A stretch of DNA of 64,000 nt from Humulus lupulus (taxonomy: Eukaryota > Streptophyta > Magnoliopsida > Rosales > Cannabaceae). The position numbers and the translations under genes were made by a program. A model generated the notes under the pieces. The model was not told the origin of the DNA. It did no database searches and saw only the letters and a list, made by a program, of their open reading frames with translations. Location: NCBI RefSeq assembly GCF_963169125.1, contig NC_084795.1:95476911-95540910 (forward strand), written 5' to 3'. Below are positions 11,886 to 22,663 of this stretch, in pieces. Positions within the stretch are counted from its first letter, which is position 1. Each line of letters opens with the position of its first letter.

Positions 11886-11900
11886 TCTTGTACAGTTACT
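11886..11900. repeat. Target site duplication of L1 no. 2, left copy
   Basis: tcttgtacagttact, repeated exactly at 16692-16706. One further T matches on both sides and may belong either to the duplication or to the poly-A tail. Confidence 0.95.
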
Positions 11901-12064
11901 TTTTTTTTTTATGAATAAGGTCATTGTATTGCTCAAAATTCCATGTACAAACAAACCAAGCAATCCCAGAAATAAGGAAACAAACTTGGCTCTAAAACAC
12001 TAACATGATCAGCTAAGAAAAAACACTTAGCTCCTATACAATCAATCCCCTGTACAACAATCAG

Positions 12065-15000
12065 CTATAAGCTACACAGAAACTCTCTATCTTTACTTGA
12101 AGCTTTACATGGTAATACACTAATTAATCGCAATTTACACTCATTTTGAATCATACTCACTGTGTGATTGATGTGCCAAGGTTTCTGGTTCCATAGAACA
12201 TCATTCCTTACCCTCCAAATATTATAAACAGTAGCGGCAAGGATGGACAGCAGCATGCTCTTGTATATTCTCGAGACCTTAGCATGGGAAATCCATTTCA
12301 GCAAACTAACCAGGTTAATTGACTGTGCATTCCAGTTGAGCCAGTTTTTAATGGCACTGAGACACTTCCTACTATATAAACACTTGAAGAAAAGATGCTC
12401 TATGCTTTCATCTGCTTCCCCACAAAGTAGACAGGCCGGATCAAGAGATGAATTGTATTTAATGATACGATTCTTTGTATGTAATCTCTCCCACATGACT
12501 AACCACATGATAAATCTATGTTTAGGAGTAATAAGTCTATCCCAAACAAACTTGCTCCAAGATACTTTACTTTCAGGAACACTCATCATCTCTAAACCTT
12601 TTTTGATACTATAGTTCTGAGATAAGAAGGATCCAAGTGAAACTTTGGCTTTGAATCTTTCTTTCACAGCAACTATACATTTCCAATACCAGCTGCAATC
12701 CAGAGGGCTAGCATAATCCCACCAGTTTCTGTTCACTAAATAAACACTATTTATCCATTTGACAAATAGGTTATCTTTTTTCTTGGCAATATCCCAAACA
12801 TATTTCCCTATGGCAGCCTCATTCCAATCGAGAATTCATCTAAAGCCTAAGCCACCTGCAGCTTTTGATAAACAGAGATGTTCCCAAGCAATTAAGCCAT
12901 GACCATGAGTATCCGAGGTTCCTTTCCAAAGGAAAGCTCTACAGAGTGCTTCAACATCTCTAAGCAATTTTTTTGGTAAAATCATGATCTGTGCCCAGTA
13001 AGAATGTATTGAAATTAATACTGAGTTAATCAATGTAACTCTCCCCATGTAAGAGAGGTTCCTGGTACTCCATAGCCGAATTCTGACAGTCATTTTCTCA
13101 AGAATACTTGTACATTCAGCAGCAGAAATTTTCTTAGAGAAAATTGGGATACCGAGATACCTGAAGGGAAGATAGCTGCGAGTATATCTAGATATTTCAA
13201 GAACCCGAGCCACTTCTGGTTCAGGCATGCCATGACAGTAGACCGCAGACTTAGATGCATTGGGAAATAAACCTGAAGTATTAGAGAATAATTTCAAACC
13301 TCTCAACATCAAAAGGATTGAAATATAGTCTCCATTACAAAAAAGCAAGAGGTCATCCGCAAAGCACAAATGGTTCAACTTTAGCATGGTACATCTATCA
13401 TGAAATTTGAAGCCTGGCCATGTCCCTACCTTAGTCAAGATCCTAGACAAGTACTCCATACCAAGAACGAACAACAAGGGGGACATAGGATCCCCTTGTC
13501 GAAGACCTCTCCTTGCTGCAAAGAATCCATGAAGAGATCCATTAAGAAGTAATGAAAATTTGGGAGTTCTTATGCAAGTCAAAACCAACTCAATAAACTT
13601 TTGAGGAAAACCAAAGGCTGTGAGCATCTCTTCAATGAAACTCCAATCAATAGTATCATATGCTTTCCTTAGGTCAATTTTGATCATGCAACTAGGTTTA
13701 CAATTTTTTCGCCCATGCAATCTCACCAAATCTTGACAAACCATGATGTTGTGGGCAATATATCTTCCATGAACAAACCCCCCCCTGATTTTCAGCAATT
13801 AAATCAGGGAGAATTCTCCGCAATCTCGAACAAATCATTTTTGATGCAGCTTTATAGATAACATTGCAGCAGGAAATAGGGCAGAAATCACTTACACTTC
13901 GTGGTCAACTACTCTTTGGAATGATGGTGATAGTGGTAGCATTGATTTCTTTGAGAAGTGTCCCTGAGTTCAAGAAAGAAAGCACTGCCTTTTCAACTTC
14001 AGCACCTACCAGATTCCAATTGTCTTGATAGAAGCTACTACCAAAGCCATCAGGACCTGGAGACTTCAGACCTGGAATAGCAAATATTGCCTCTTTTACT
14101 TCTTGAGCTGTAAAATCTGCTTGGAGGATATTTATGTGCCTGTCCGTGATCTTTGGTCCAAGATCAATAATGCTTTGGTTCACCTGAGTTCTTTGATGCA
14201 TTTTAGAGCCTAACAACTGTTGGAAAAATTGCAGAAATGCATGTTGGACGCTTCCTGGTGTATCGCACTAATTACCCTGATCATCTTCTATGGAAGAAAC
14301 ACGATTTTGGGTCCTCCTTGCCCGCAAAGAAGCATGGAATATGGCTGTATTATCATCTCCATTTTTAGCCCAAGAGGTTTTAGCTTTTTGAGCTAAAAAA
14401 AGAGAAAAGGCTTTATAAATTTTAGTATACTTCTCCCTGGCTGTTTGTTCCTCAAGCAGAAGATGACTGTTAAGAGGATCAGTATTGATTCTGCCCTGCA
14501 ACTCCAGTAAGGATTCTTTAGCTGCCATCCTCCTTATTAATACTCTTAAGTACCTGTTTCAGTCTCTTTAACTTCACTGTCAGTTTGAACATATCAGTTC
14601 CTACAACTCCTTCCTTCCAGCTTTGAGCAATTTTTCCATCAAAATTCTCAGCATCTTTCCACATACTAAAGTACCTAAAAGGTTTTTTCCCACAAACAAC
14701 ATCTTGGTGTAAAGAAACTAAGATGGGGCTATGATCAAAAGTACCTTCAGGTAAGAAAACCGCCTCAGAAAAATGAAAAGAATCAACCCATGCAGAATTG
14801 ACCAAGGCACGGTCAATCTTAGAAAAAACTCTGAAGTCTGGCTGTTGCTTATTATTCTAGGTAAAGAAGGCCCCAGATATTTTAAATCTTCTAGTTGACA
14901 ATGGTCCACACAGTCTCTAAATTCTTGGGTTGGGGCTTTGGTACTTCTCCTTCCAACTCTTTCATTTGAGAGCAATATATCATTGAAGTCTCCAACTAGT

Positions 15001-15410
15001 AGCCACGACCCCTGTACTTGAGCTGAGACTTCTTTTAAATCTTCCCACAGCTGCATTCTTTTACTGTCTTCATTAAACCCATACACAATGGTAATACTAA
15101 ACCTTTCCTTGCTTTGCTTAGAATGACCAATACCGTGAATCATTTGAGCAGAACAGATTCTGATATCTAAATCAAATATACTTGGCTGCCATGCTACTAC
15201 TATTCTTCCTTTATCCAGCCAAGGATTATTATTCGTAAAACACCAATTCTGAAATAAACTAGAGTATAAAGAACCCATGTTTTTATTCTTTATTTTCGTT
15301 TCGAGGAGACTAACTAGGCCAACTTTTTTTGAAAGAATCAGATGTTTGATTTCATGATGCTTGTGTTGGCTATTAATCCCTCTAACGTTCCAGCAAAGGA
15401 TCCTATCCAT
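12065..15410 (-). pseudogene. L1 no. 2 ORF2: endonuclease, reverse transcriptase, zf-RVT, heavily damaged
   Basis: Begins MDRILCWNVRG at 15408-15410 within the ORF1 stop. Same domain order as its neighbour: endonuclease (LLETKIKNKN, GDFNDILL, FDHSPIL), RT ([31 protein letters not shown]) and zf-RVT (CLLCGEADESIEHLFFKC). Lesions: one base lost near 14880 followed by TAG at 14857-14859, a small deletion near 14525, TAG at 14268-14270, TGA at 13905-13907, one extra base in the C8 run at 13778-13785, and TGA at 12836-12838. Terminal stop at 12065-12067. More damaged than ORF2 of L1 no. 1. Confidence 0.92.
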
Positions 15411-16665
15411 TGGAAGTAGAGGGATCTCCCCCCTCTCTAGTACTACTGTTAAAAATCTCTTTCTCCTGGTTTTCCAACACATCAAACCGATTGGCCACTT
15501 TTGTAATAGCAGGTATCTCATTAATTATCACTTTTTTCCTCTTTTCAACTTTTTGAAATCCTTCCTCATCCACTGTAGGTGCCTTCTTCTCCACCTCATT
15601 CTCCTGCTTCTTGGGAATCCATTGTTGTTTCACTATGTCCTTCCCTTCCTTTTTCTTCCTACAATTGTTGGTCTCATGTCCCAAACCCGAAAAAGTGTAA
15701 CAGACTAATGGTAACCATTCATACTTCACCTCTAATTCAATATCATGATTAAATTCATCTATGAATGAAACCATAACAGGGAATTCTTGACCAAGGTTTA
15801 CCTCAATTAGAATTCTAGGATACATCAGCCTATCTCGATCCTTTGTAACATTGTCAACTTGCAAAGGTGTGCCAATTTGACCAACAATCTTGAACAAGGA
15901 TTTATCCCCCCAATATTTGATATCCAAACCCGTTAATTGTATCCAGGTGGGAACACTAGTAATGTCATCTTTGGTGAAATCATCAATCGGATTCCATGGT
16001 TTCATGACCACTGGCTTCCGATCAAAAAACACATATCCACCTTGAAGAACTCTGTCTTGTTGTTCCATATTCTGAAATCGGATAATCAAAATTCCATGAG
16101 CAATCATTCCCACTTTAGCTACAACATCTTGCCACATCCTTCTTGCAAAGCCATCAAGAACATGAAGAGGCAGATTAGCTCCCATGACAAAGCAGACAAT
16201 TGAAGGTTGCCAATAGCTCACTTCCTCCGCAATGTCATCAAAATCAATCTTCACTTTAGATTTAGGGCTCTGTTCTTGTTTCCCCTCTATTTCAATCTTC
16301 TCTTGAATCGACCCAGCAAAACGAGAATCCAGGTTCTGAATGATGCTAGATCGAAAGACTGGAGGAGGAGTCTTCACCCCCGTGCTCACATCTTGGGCCA
16401 CACGATTCAATAAAGATAACCAGTCCAAAAAGTTCTGGCGTATCTCGCTACGATTCCTGAAATTCTCCTCCGTTTCTTCAGGGGAAGAAATTTTCTCAAC
16501 CCCCTGCTTCACAGCATTAGCTTCCTCATTGATTTCCAATTCTTTCACACCCAGAATCGCATCCATAGATTGTGTCTTGATGATCCTATCAGAGGATGAA
16601 GGACCCTTTTTCTTTGATTTCACTTTCGATTTAGTTTTTCCGGCTACCTTCGCTCCTTTCGCCAT
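15403..16665 (-). CDS. L1 no. 2 ORF1: DUF4283-type RNA-binding protein, 420 aa, frame intact
   Basis: The longest unbroken frame in the window that matches a known family. It starts MAKGAKVAGKTKSKVKSKKK (basic), carries a DUF4283-like domain at about residues 140-290 (SYWQPSIVCFVMG, FDRKPVVMKPWNP, KYWGDKSLFKIVG), and a zinc knuckle at residues 322-335. The knuckle reads CYTFSGLGHETNNC: the second cysteine has become phenylalanine, so metal binding is probably lost although the frame is open. The tail is charged and ends STSNG. Family role: nucleic-acid chaperone of the L1 particle. With a ruined ORF2 next to it the element is not autonomous. Confidence 0.9.
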   Translation of the reverse strand: MAKGAKVAGKTKSKVKSKKKGPSSSDRIIKTQSMDAILGVKELEINEEANAVKQGVEKISSPEETEENFRNRSEIRQNFLDWLSLLNRVAQDVSTGVKTPPPVFRSSIIQNLDSRFAGSIQEKIEIEGKQEQSPKSKVKIDFDDIAEEVSYWQPSIVCFVMGANLPLHVLDGFARRMWQDVVAKVGMIAHGILIIRFQNMEQQDRVLQGGYVFFDRKPVVMKPWNPIDDFTKDDITSVPTWIQLTGLDIKYWGDKSLFKIVGQIGTPLQVDNVTKDRDRLMYPRILIEVNLGQEFPVMVSFIDEFNHDIELEVKYEWLPLVCYTFSGLGHETNNCRKKKEGKDIVKQQWIPKKQENEVEKKAPTVDEEGFQKVEKRKKVIINEIPAITKVANRFDVLENQEKEIFNSSTREGGDPSTSNG

Positions 16666-16691
16666 GGCTTCGGTGAAACACCGAAGGAGAG

Positions 16692-16706
16692 TCTTGTACA
16701 GTTACT
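16692..16706. repeat. Target site duplication of L1 no. 2, right copy
   Basis: Exact second copy of tcttgtacagttact at the 5' end of L1 no. 2; copia RT resumes after it. Confidence 0.95.
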
Positions 16707-17043
16707 TACTTTAAACCTTTCTCGTTGATCAATATAAATGGTTTCGTCTTGGTTCCCGTTAAGGAACACTGTCTTTGCGTCCATTTGCCAAATCTCATAA
16801 TCAAGAGCTGCGACTATGGATAAGAGTAAGAGAATAGATTTTAGCCTTGCAACTGGAGAAATTTTTTTCCTCAAAGTCAACTCCTTCTCTCTGAGTATAA
16901 CCCTTTGCTACAAGTTGAGCCTTGTAATTCTCAACCTTTGCATCAGCTCGTCTCTTCTTCTTATATATCCACTTGCACTTGATGACCCTAAAGTCATTAG
17001 GTGCTTCTACAAGATCCCAGAGGGAGTTAGAGTACATGGACTC
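16707..17043 (-). pseudogene. copia pol, N-terminal RT
   Basis: Minus strand reads MYSNSLWDLVEAPNDFRVIK, KCKWIYKKKRRADAKVENYK, AQLVAKGYTQREGVDFEE, then after a one-base gain in an A run near 16868 continues KISPVARLKSILLLLSI and YEIWQMDAKTVFLNG, where the aspartate of the first RT catalytic motif is kept. It ends at the insertion site of L1 no. 2. The right edge, gactc at 17039-17043, is the Tat1 target duplication. Confidence 0.93.
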
Positions 17044-17805
17044 TGTTGTACCCTAAAATCAGCACAAGTTCAAGCACTCAACTCGGGGTATAGCTGGTAG
17101 ATGGATATGTGGAAAAATAGCCAAGTAGGATATTTGGTTATGATGATGTGAGCAGGCTCAAGACTTAGTTCAGTTCGTACATGATACACAAGTTATTATC
17201 AGACCGCCTCTCAGGATGACAATTGAGTTAGAGACTTATAATGACCAGATCCAACTTTGGGTGGTTTGAGTTTACAGTGAGCTACGGTTAAGATAGACTC
17301 TGAACTCGAGCTCAGATGAGATATTCAGCTTGTGGAAACCTGGATAAATTTCACACTGAAGGATCCCAAGAGATTCGAAGGCTCCTTATGCGGTCATTAA
17401 TGCCCATGCTGTATCATATATTTATCATTTATTATCCAAGATAGTAGGAGTATATTCTATTCTATTATCAAATCACATCCCAATGTAAATGAGAATAATC
17501 AGTATTAAATGTATACCTTATTTATTCACGCAGTTACCCAAACCTGTCCAGGAAATTCCTCTACAAATATCAGGAATAAAGGACAGAGAAGGGGACGGCC
17601 ATTTTTTGTATTACTAAAACTCTACAGAAATTAAGAGAGAAAAGTAATAATATTGACTCGTGGACTAGGTGGATTTTAACCACTAAACCACATAAAATTT
17701 GTGTGTGTTCGAGAGGGTGTTTATTATTTCATTACAATATATAATTTAGCGCTAATTTACCTGTTTGATTTCTTAATATATTGTTGTCGAAAAATCGCGT
17801 CAATA
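17044..17805 (+). repeat. 5' LTR of Tat1
   Basis: Begins TGTTGTACCC and ends GCGTCAATA, 762 bp, directly repeated at 30809-31569. The probable TATA box at 17572-17579 reads tacaaata, while the 3' LTR keeps tataaata. No coding content. Confidence 0.93.
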
Positions 17806-17808
17806 GTT

Positions 17809-17826
17809 TGGTGCTTTCATTGAGAG
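17809..17826 (+). promoter_or_regulatory. Primer binding site region of Tat1
   Basis: tggtgctttcattgagag, starting with the TGG expected opposite a tRNA CCA end, three bases after the LTR. The same 18 bases recur after the Tat2 LTR. I do not assign the tRNA. Confidence 0.75.
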
Positions 17827-17863
17827 GAAATTAGTGCTTCACAAGTTTCAGTCGACATTCATC

Positions 17864-20078
17864 ATGGTGCTCACTCGATCGATGCATGATAATGAGATGG
17901 AACAGCCTGCTGGGAAAGAGGCCCATCATACTGCTATTCCCACTGAAAGGGGGTCAGATGTTCAATAAGGTCCTGGGAAATAACTAGTGGGTCAGGACGA
18001 TGTTGGGAGTTTAGTGTCACTCCCATCAAATCCTAATCCAGGATACTTGACTACTGTAGAGATGGAAACACCCAGTTAAGGAGCCATCTCGCTAGGGCAA
18101 ACAGGTAAATCTAGGAAGTCTTGGCTCGGTTACCCCCTCTTGTAACCGACGTTAATGTCAGAAAGAGGCAAAGTGGGTCTCGTAAGTCCCATAGGAATAA
18201 CCGGTTTAAACCTAGTCATTCTGTAGAGCCACCACTCCGAGTTCTATGCCTTCAAAGCAAAGCCACCAGAGTGCTCAATCCATCGGTCATTGCAAGGGTC
18301 ATCATAAGCATTTCAGTCGGTCAGTCAGGACTACGACCCCCAACTTTGTGCCTTCTTCACAAATTCCTAGAAATTCCCACAACAACCCGTAGGGAGGGAC
18401 TGGGACAAGCTCATGAAGGCAAAGTGCTCCGGTGAATTCTCCTGTGCCACGATCAGAACCCCAGGCACAGAGAACTAGGGACATTGGAGTGGAGCCGAGG
18501 CGGGCTAATTTAATTCGTCTTGATGGAACAAGGATAGCCTCTCCAATAAGGCATCATCCATCACCGACAAGACATCCAACAAGACCTCACCCACAACGAA
18601 ATGCTTCAGCTCGTGGGAACAGTAGGAGAAATCCTCCCTCGTCTGTATATACTTACGCCCCATGGACGCGTGCTGAGAATCCAGGTCCTCGATCTTAACC
18701 GCTAGCCGTAAGTTTTTCAAATGGAAGTTACTGGACGGAGAGCTAGCGTGAAGGCAGGTCTGAGAGCGACTTGAGAAATCACTTGAGCTCAGCACAAAGT
18801 CCTCGATATGATCCACAACCCGACCTGCGTGATAATTTGAACTCACAAAGAAGGTATCCAGCTCGGAATAAGGATGTTAGTTATACTCGACATTAGGGAG
18901 GTCCGTTAATCGTATGCGACAATGGGAATGTCCTGCCTAACCAAGATCAAACTTGGAGGGACAACAACCCATCAAACGTGTACAATAGGATGGGAGCTAT
19001 TGAATATCCCCCAGCTAACCTAGGGACCAAGGACCAAACCTTTGAGAGACTGACTTTGATGGAGGAACAAATGAAAAGACTCTTATCTGGAAAGGGAATG
19101 GACAATTGCGACTCAGATGAGGAGCTCGAACCTTTTTCTCCAAACATTGCAGGTGTTACATATCCTATTGGCTTTAGGATGTCGAACATGCGACATTTGA
19201 TGGAAACTCAAATCCAATCGATCACCTCAGAATGTTCAACACAATGATGATGGCCCACAATGTCGGGCTCGATCTAAGATGTATCTTGTTCCCTGCAACT
19301 CTGGTCGGGCCTGCAAGACAGTGGTTTAAACAATACAAGAAGCATTCGATAAGCTCGTGGAAGAAATTTTCTTCTGAGTTTAAAAGAGCATCCCGAGCTT
19401 CACAGGCAGATCGTGTTGAATTCGATTCATTGGCCAATGTAAAGCAACAACCTGATGAAACTCTGAAAGCATACCTGAGTAGATTTGCCAATGTTGCAGC
19501 ACAGACTAGGGATGCTGATGTAGCTCCAAGCTCATGGCAATGAGATCAAGAATCCTGGTAGGAGGTGACCTGTGGCAAGAACTCCAACGAAGAGGAGTTA
19601 CAAGTGTAGACAAATTTTTGGCCCGAGCTCAGGAGTGGATAAACTTGGAAGAGGCCTGAGTTGCTGTCGTAGGAACTAGCTAGGCCCCTATCCAACCCAT
19701 TGGATTGATGACGGGTGTTGTAGCTATGGCTCAACCCGTTACCCAGAATAACCAAGCGGGAAATAACAAGAGGAAGGGGAATGGTGAGGACGACCAGAAC
19801 GGGACAAAGAAGAGCAAGTCTATAGAGAAATTCAAGCCCGTTTACGCCACCTACACCGACCTAACAAACACTCAAGAGCATATCTTCCTGGCTAATTCTA
19901 ATCGCCTCCTGTGGAAGAGCCAGAACCTTTAAGGCATCAAAGGGCGAAGAGAGATCCTTCAATGTTTTATCGATTCCACAATGACATCAGTCATAACATT
20001 GATGATTTCCGACAGTTGAAGGATGGAATTAAGACTCTAATTGGGGTTAGACCATTAGCCCAGTATGCTCGAAATTAG
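17864..20078 (+). pseudogene. Tat1 gag remnant
   Basis: Starts MVLTRSMHDN at 17864 but soon meets stops. The conserved gag core is readable in two frames: GAIEYPPANLGTKDQTFERL and SDEELEPFSPNI (18978-19247), then after a frameshift near 19240 LRCILFPATLVGPARQWFKQ, SSWKKFSSEFKRA and QQPDETLKAYLSRFANV (19232-19543). The nucleocapsid-like motif near 19970-20010 reads FHNDISHNIDDFRQLKDGI, which has lost the cysteines seen in Tat2 and Tat3. Role: structural protein of the particle. Many stops; non-functional. Confidence 0.85.
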
Positions 20079-22663
20079 GTAGTTCCCAATCAACCTGCCG
20101 GGCAGAATCCTTAGCCGGTTCAAGAAGCTCCGATAAGTCAACCTGGAGCTCAGACAAATCAGGTCGAACCTCCCCCGATAGTAGGAGGAGATATAGAAGC
20201 GAGGCCTAAAAGAGGTATATTAATGAGTTTAAAACTCATAACGGTGTGGAGTTTATCCCAGAGTAGCGGTTATCAAAACAGCAACGGTTGGAAAAACAAC
20301 CAATCATTTTCAAGCGAAAAGGATGCTAGCCACGTTCAATTCCCACACAATGACTCGCTGGTGGTAACCATGAAACTCGCTAACCGAACGGTACAGAGAA
20401 TATTGGTGGATAATGGAAGTTCCATAAATTTACTTTTCAAGTCCACCCTAGAAAAGATGGGATTGTTCGTAACTGATTTGAAGGCGACCTCAATGACTTT
20501 ATACGGGTTTTCGGGTGAAGGAACGACGACCATAGGGACAATTGGACCAGTGGTCACATTGGGAGAAGAGTCACGAACTGTGTCTAAAATACTTGAGTTC
20601 ATGGTAATTGATTGTCCTACCTGCACTGATGGCATTTGAAGCCATCACTTTGATCCGACACTTGGCAATGAAATTCCCCTCAACCTCGGGGATATGCGCA
20701 GTAAGAGGAAATTAACTCGCCGCCAGAGAATGCTATAGTATTGCTATGAAGGGAAAATCACAACCAGGGCAACAAGCGATGGTCATAAGTGAAGGAGGTG
20801 AGGAGTCCCAAATAATGGAAGTCACCCGTGGGACGAAAGAACCTCGAGAAGAATATGGCAAGGTCACCCAATGGGGCGACATTGATCCACGGGTAAGCAA
20901 AGATAGGTCTGAGCTTAAATCAATAGAAGAGCTCGAGGAAATAAACATCGACCCAAAAGAACCTTCAAGAGTTGTAAAAATTGAGAAAAATCTTGAATTT
21001 GAAAGGAAGGAGTTGGTCGAGTTTCTACAGAAGAACCTGGATGTTTTTTCTTGGTCGCACGAGGATATGGTGGGAATCAGTCTGAGTATAATAATGCATA
21101 CTTTAAACTTGGACAAGAATGTGCCAGCAAAGTTCCAAAAACGGAGGCTTTTGGGGACAACACGATTTGAAGAGTTAGAAGAAAAAGTAGCTCGCTTACT
21201 TAAATGAGAGTTTATCAGGGAAGAAAAATACCCGATCTTGGTTGCTAACCCCATGCTGGTCTTGAAGCCAAATGGGAAGTGGAGAACTTGTATCGATTTC
21301 TTCGACCTCGATAAGGCTTGTCCCAAGGATTGTTTCCCACTAACAAGAATTGATCAGTTGGTACACGCCACAGCCGGTCACGAGCTCATGTCTTTCATGG
21401 ACGCATACTCTGGATATAACCAGATCACGATGAATCCTGCAGACCAAAAGCATACCAATTTCATGACCGAGCATAACGTATATTGCTACAGAGTTATGCC
21501 ATTCGGACTGAAAAACACCGAGGAAACATACCAACGGCTGGTCAACGAAATGTTCGCTAACCAAATCAGGAAAAACATGGAGGTGTATGTCGATGACATG
21601 CTCATCAAATCAAAGACTGCCGATAACCATTTATCCGACTTGGAAGAATGTTTTGGCATATTGAGAAAGTACGACATGAAGCTGAATCCCCAGAATTGCA
21701 CTTTCGGAGTTGCGTCGGGAAATTTTGCGGGGTTTATAATCAACACAAGGGGGATAGAGGCGAATCCAGAAAAAAATCAGGTCTTTACTAGAAATGCCTT
21801 CACCCAGGTCGCGTAAGGAAGTACAAAGCCTAACTGGAAAGGTGACAGCTCTAAACTGTTTCGTTTCAAAATCCACTGACAATTGTCTACCATTCTACAA
21901 CTTGCTCAGAGGAAACAAGAAATTTGAATGGACCGAAGAATGCGAGCAGGCATTTCACGATCTGAAAACGCATCTAGCTGCACCCCCCGTACTATCAAAA
22001 CTGACGTTTGGAGAGTGTCTATTTCTTTACCTGGCCGTGATAATAAATGCAGTCAATGTTGTATTAGTTCGAGAAGAAAACTAAGTGGAGAAAACCGTAT
22101 ATTATGTAAGTAAGAGGCTTCTCAGAGCTGAATCACGGTACCCGCTGATATAGAAGCTTGCATTCTGTCTCATTTTGGCTTCAAGGAAGCTCAGGCCATA
22201 CTTCTAGTCTCATTCTATTCATGTCTTAACTGACCAACCTTTAAGGTAGGTGCTGCAAAAGCCTGAAACTTCAGGACATCTATTAAAATGGGCCATCAAA
22301 CTTAGCCAGTTCGAGATATTATACATGCCACGGACAACAATCAAGAGCCAAAACCTTGCTAAATTTGTGGCTGAGTGCATTGGTTTTCAGGACGAGCTGA
22401 TAAGAGATCCAGTGCAGTAATTATGGAAAATCTTCATTAATGGATCGTCAAATGAAATTGGATCAGGAGCTGGGATAATATTAATCTCACCTAAAGGACA
22501 TTGGTTCCATACAACTCTCAGGTTCAGGTTTGAAGCATCCAATAACGAAGCGAAGTATGAGGCCTTATTGACAGGGCTAAGGGTGGCGAAAGAGTTGAAG
22601 GTGAAAGTCATCCAATGTTATAGTGATTCCCAGCTCGTGGTGAATCAGATATTGGGGGAATAT
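20079..22663 (+). pseudogene. Tat1 pol, first part: protease, RT, start of RNase H
   Basis: Protease motif ILVDNGSSINLLF near 20405. The RT runs from LKPNGKWRTCIDFFDLDKAC through SFMDAYSGYNQITMNP, MPFGLKN and YVDDMLIKSK (about 21585), so both catalytic motifs are kept; a frameshift near 21780 then moves to EVQSLTGKVTALNCFVSKS. RNase H begins near 22430 as FINGSSNEIGSGAGII, with Asn replacing the first catalytic Asp, and continues NNEAKYEALLTGL and CYSDSQLVVNQILGEY, where the solo LTR cuts it. Scattered stops. Role: particle maturation and cDNA synthesis. Confidence 0.9.

Larger units (their letters stand above)
11901..16691 (-). mobile_element. L1-type LINE no. 2
   Basis: About 4.8 kb, in the same copia RT gene and same orientation as L1 no. 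1 and of the same family, but clearly diverged from it, so an independent insertion and not a duplication. The poly-A tail appears as T10 at 11901-11910, and 15-bp direct repeats flank it (11886-11900, 16692-16706). It has ORF1 (15403-16665) and ORF2 (12065-15410), again overlapping by 8 nt, and a 3' UTR of about 150 bp resembling that of the first copy. The 5' leader before ORF1 is only about 26 bp, so the 5' end may be slightly truncated. Confidence 0.95.

Noticed and set aside
20733..21326. 197-codon minus-strand frame across Tat1 pol
   Set aside because: Opposite strand of the protease-RT linker and RT, serine-rich as expected of a shadow; no equivalent in Tat2 or Tat3.
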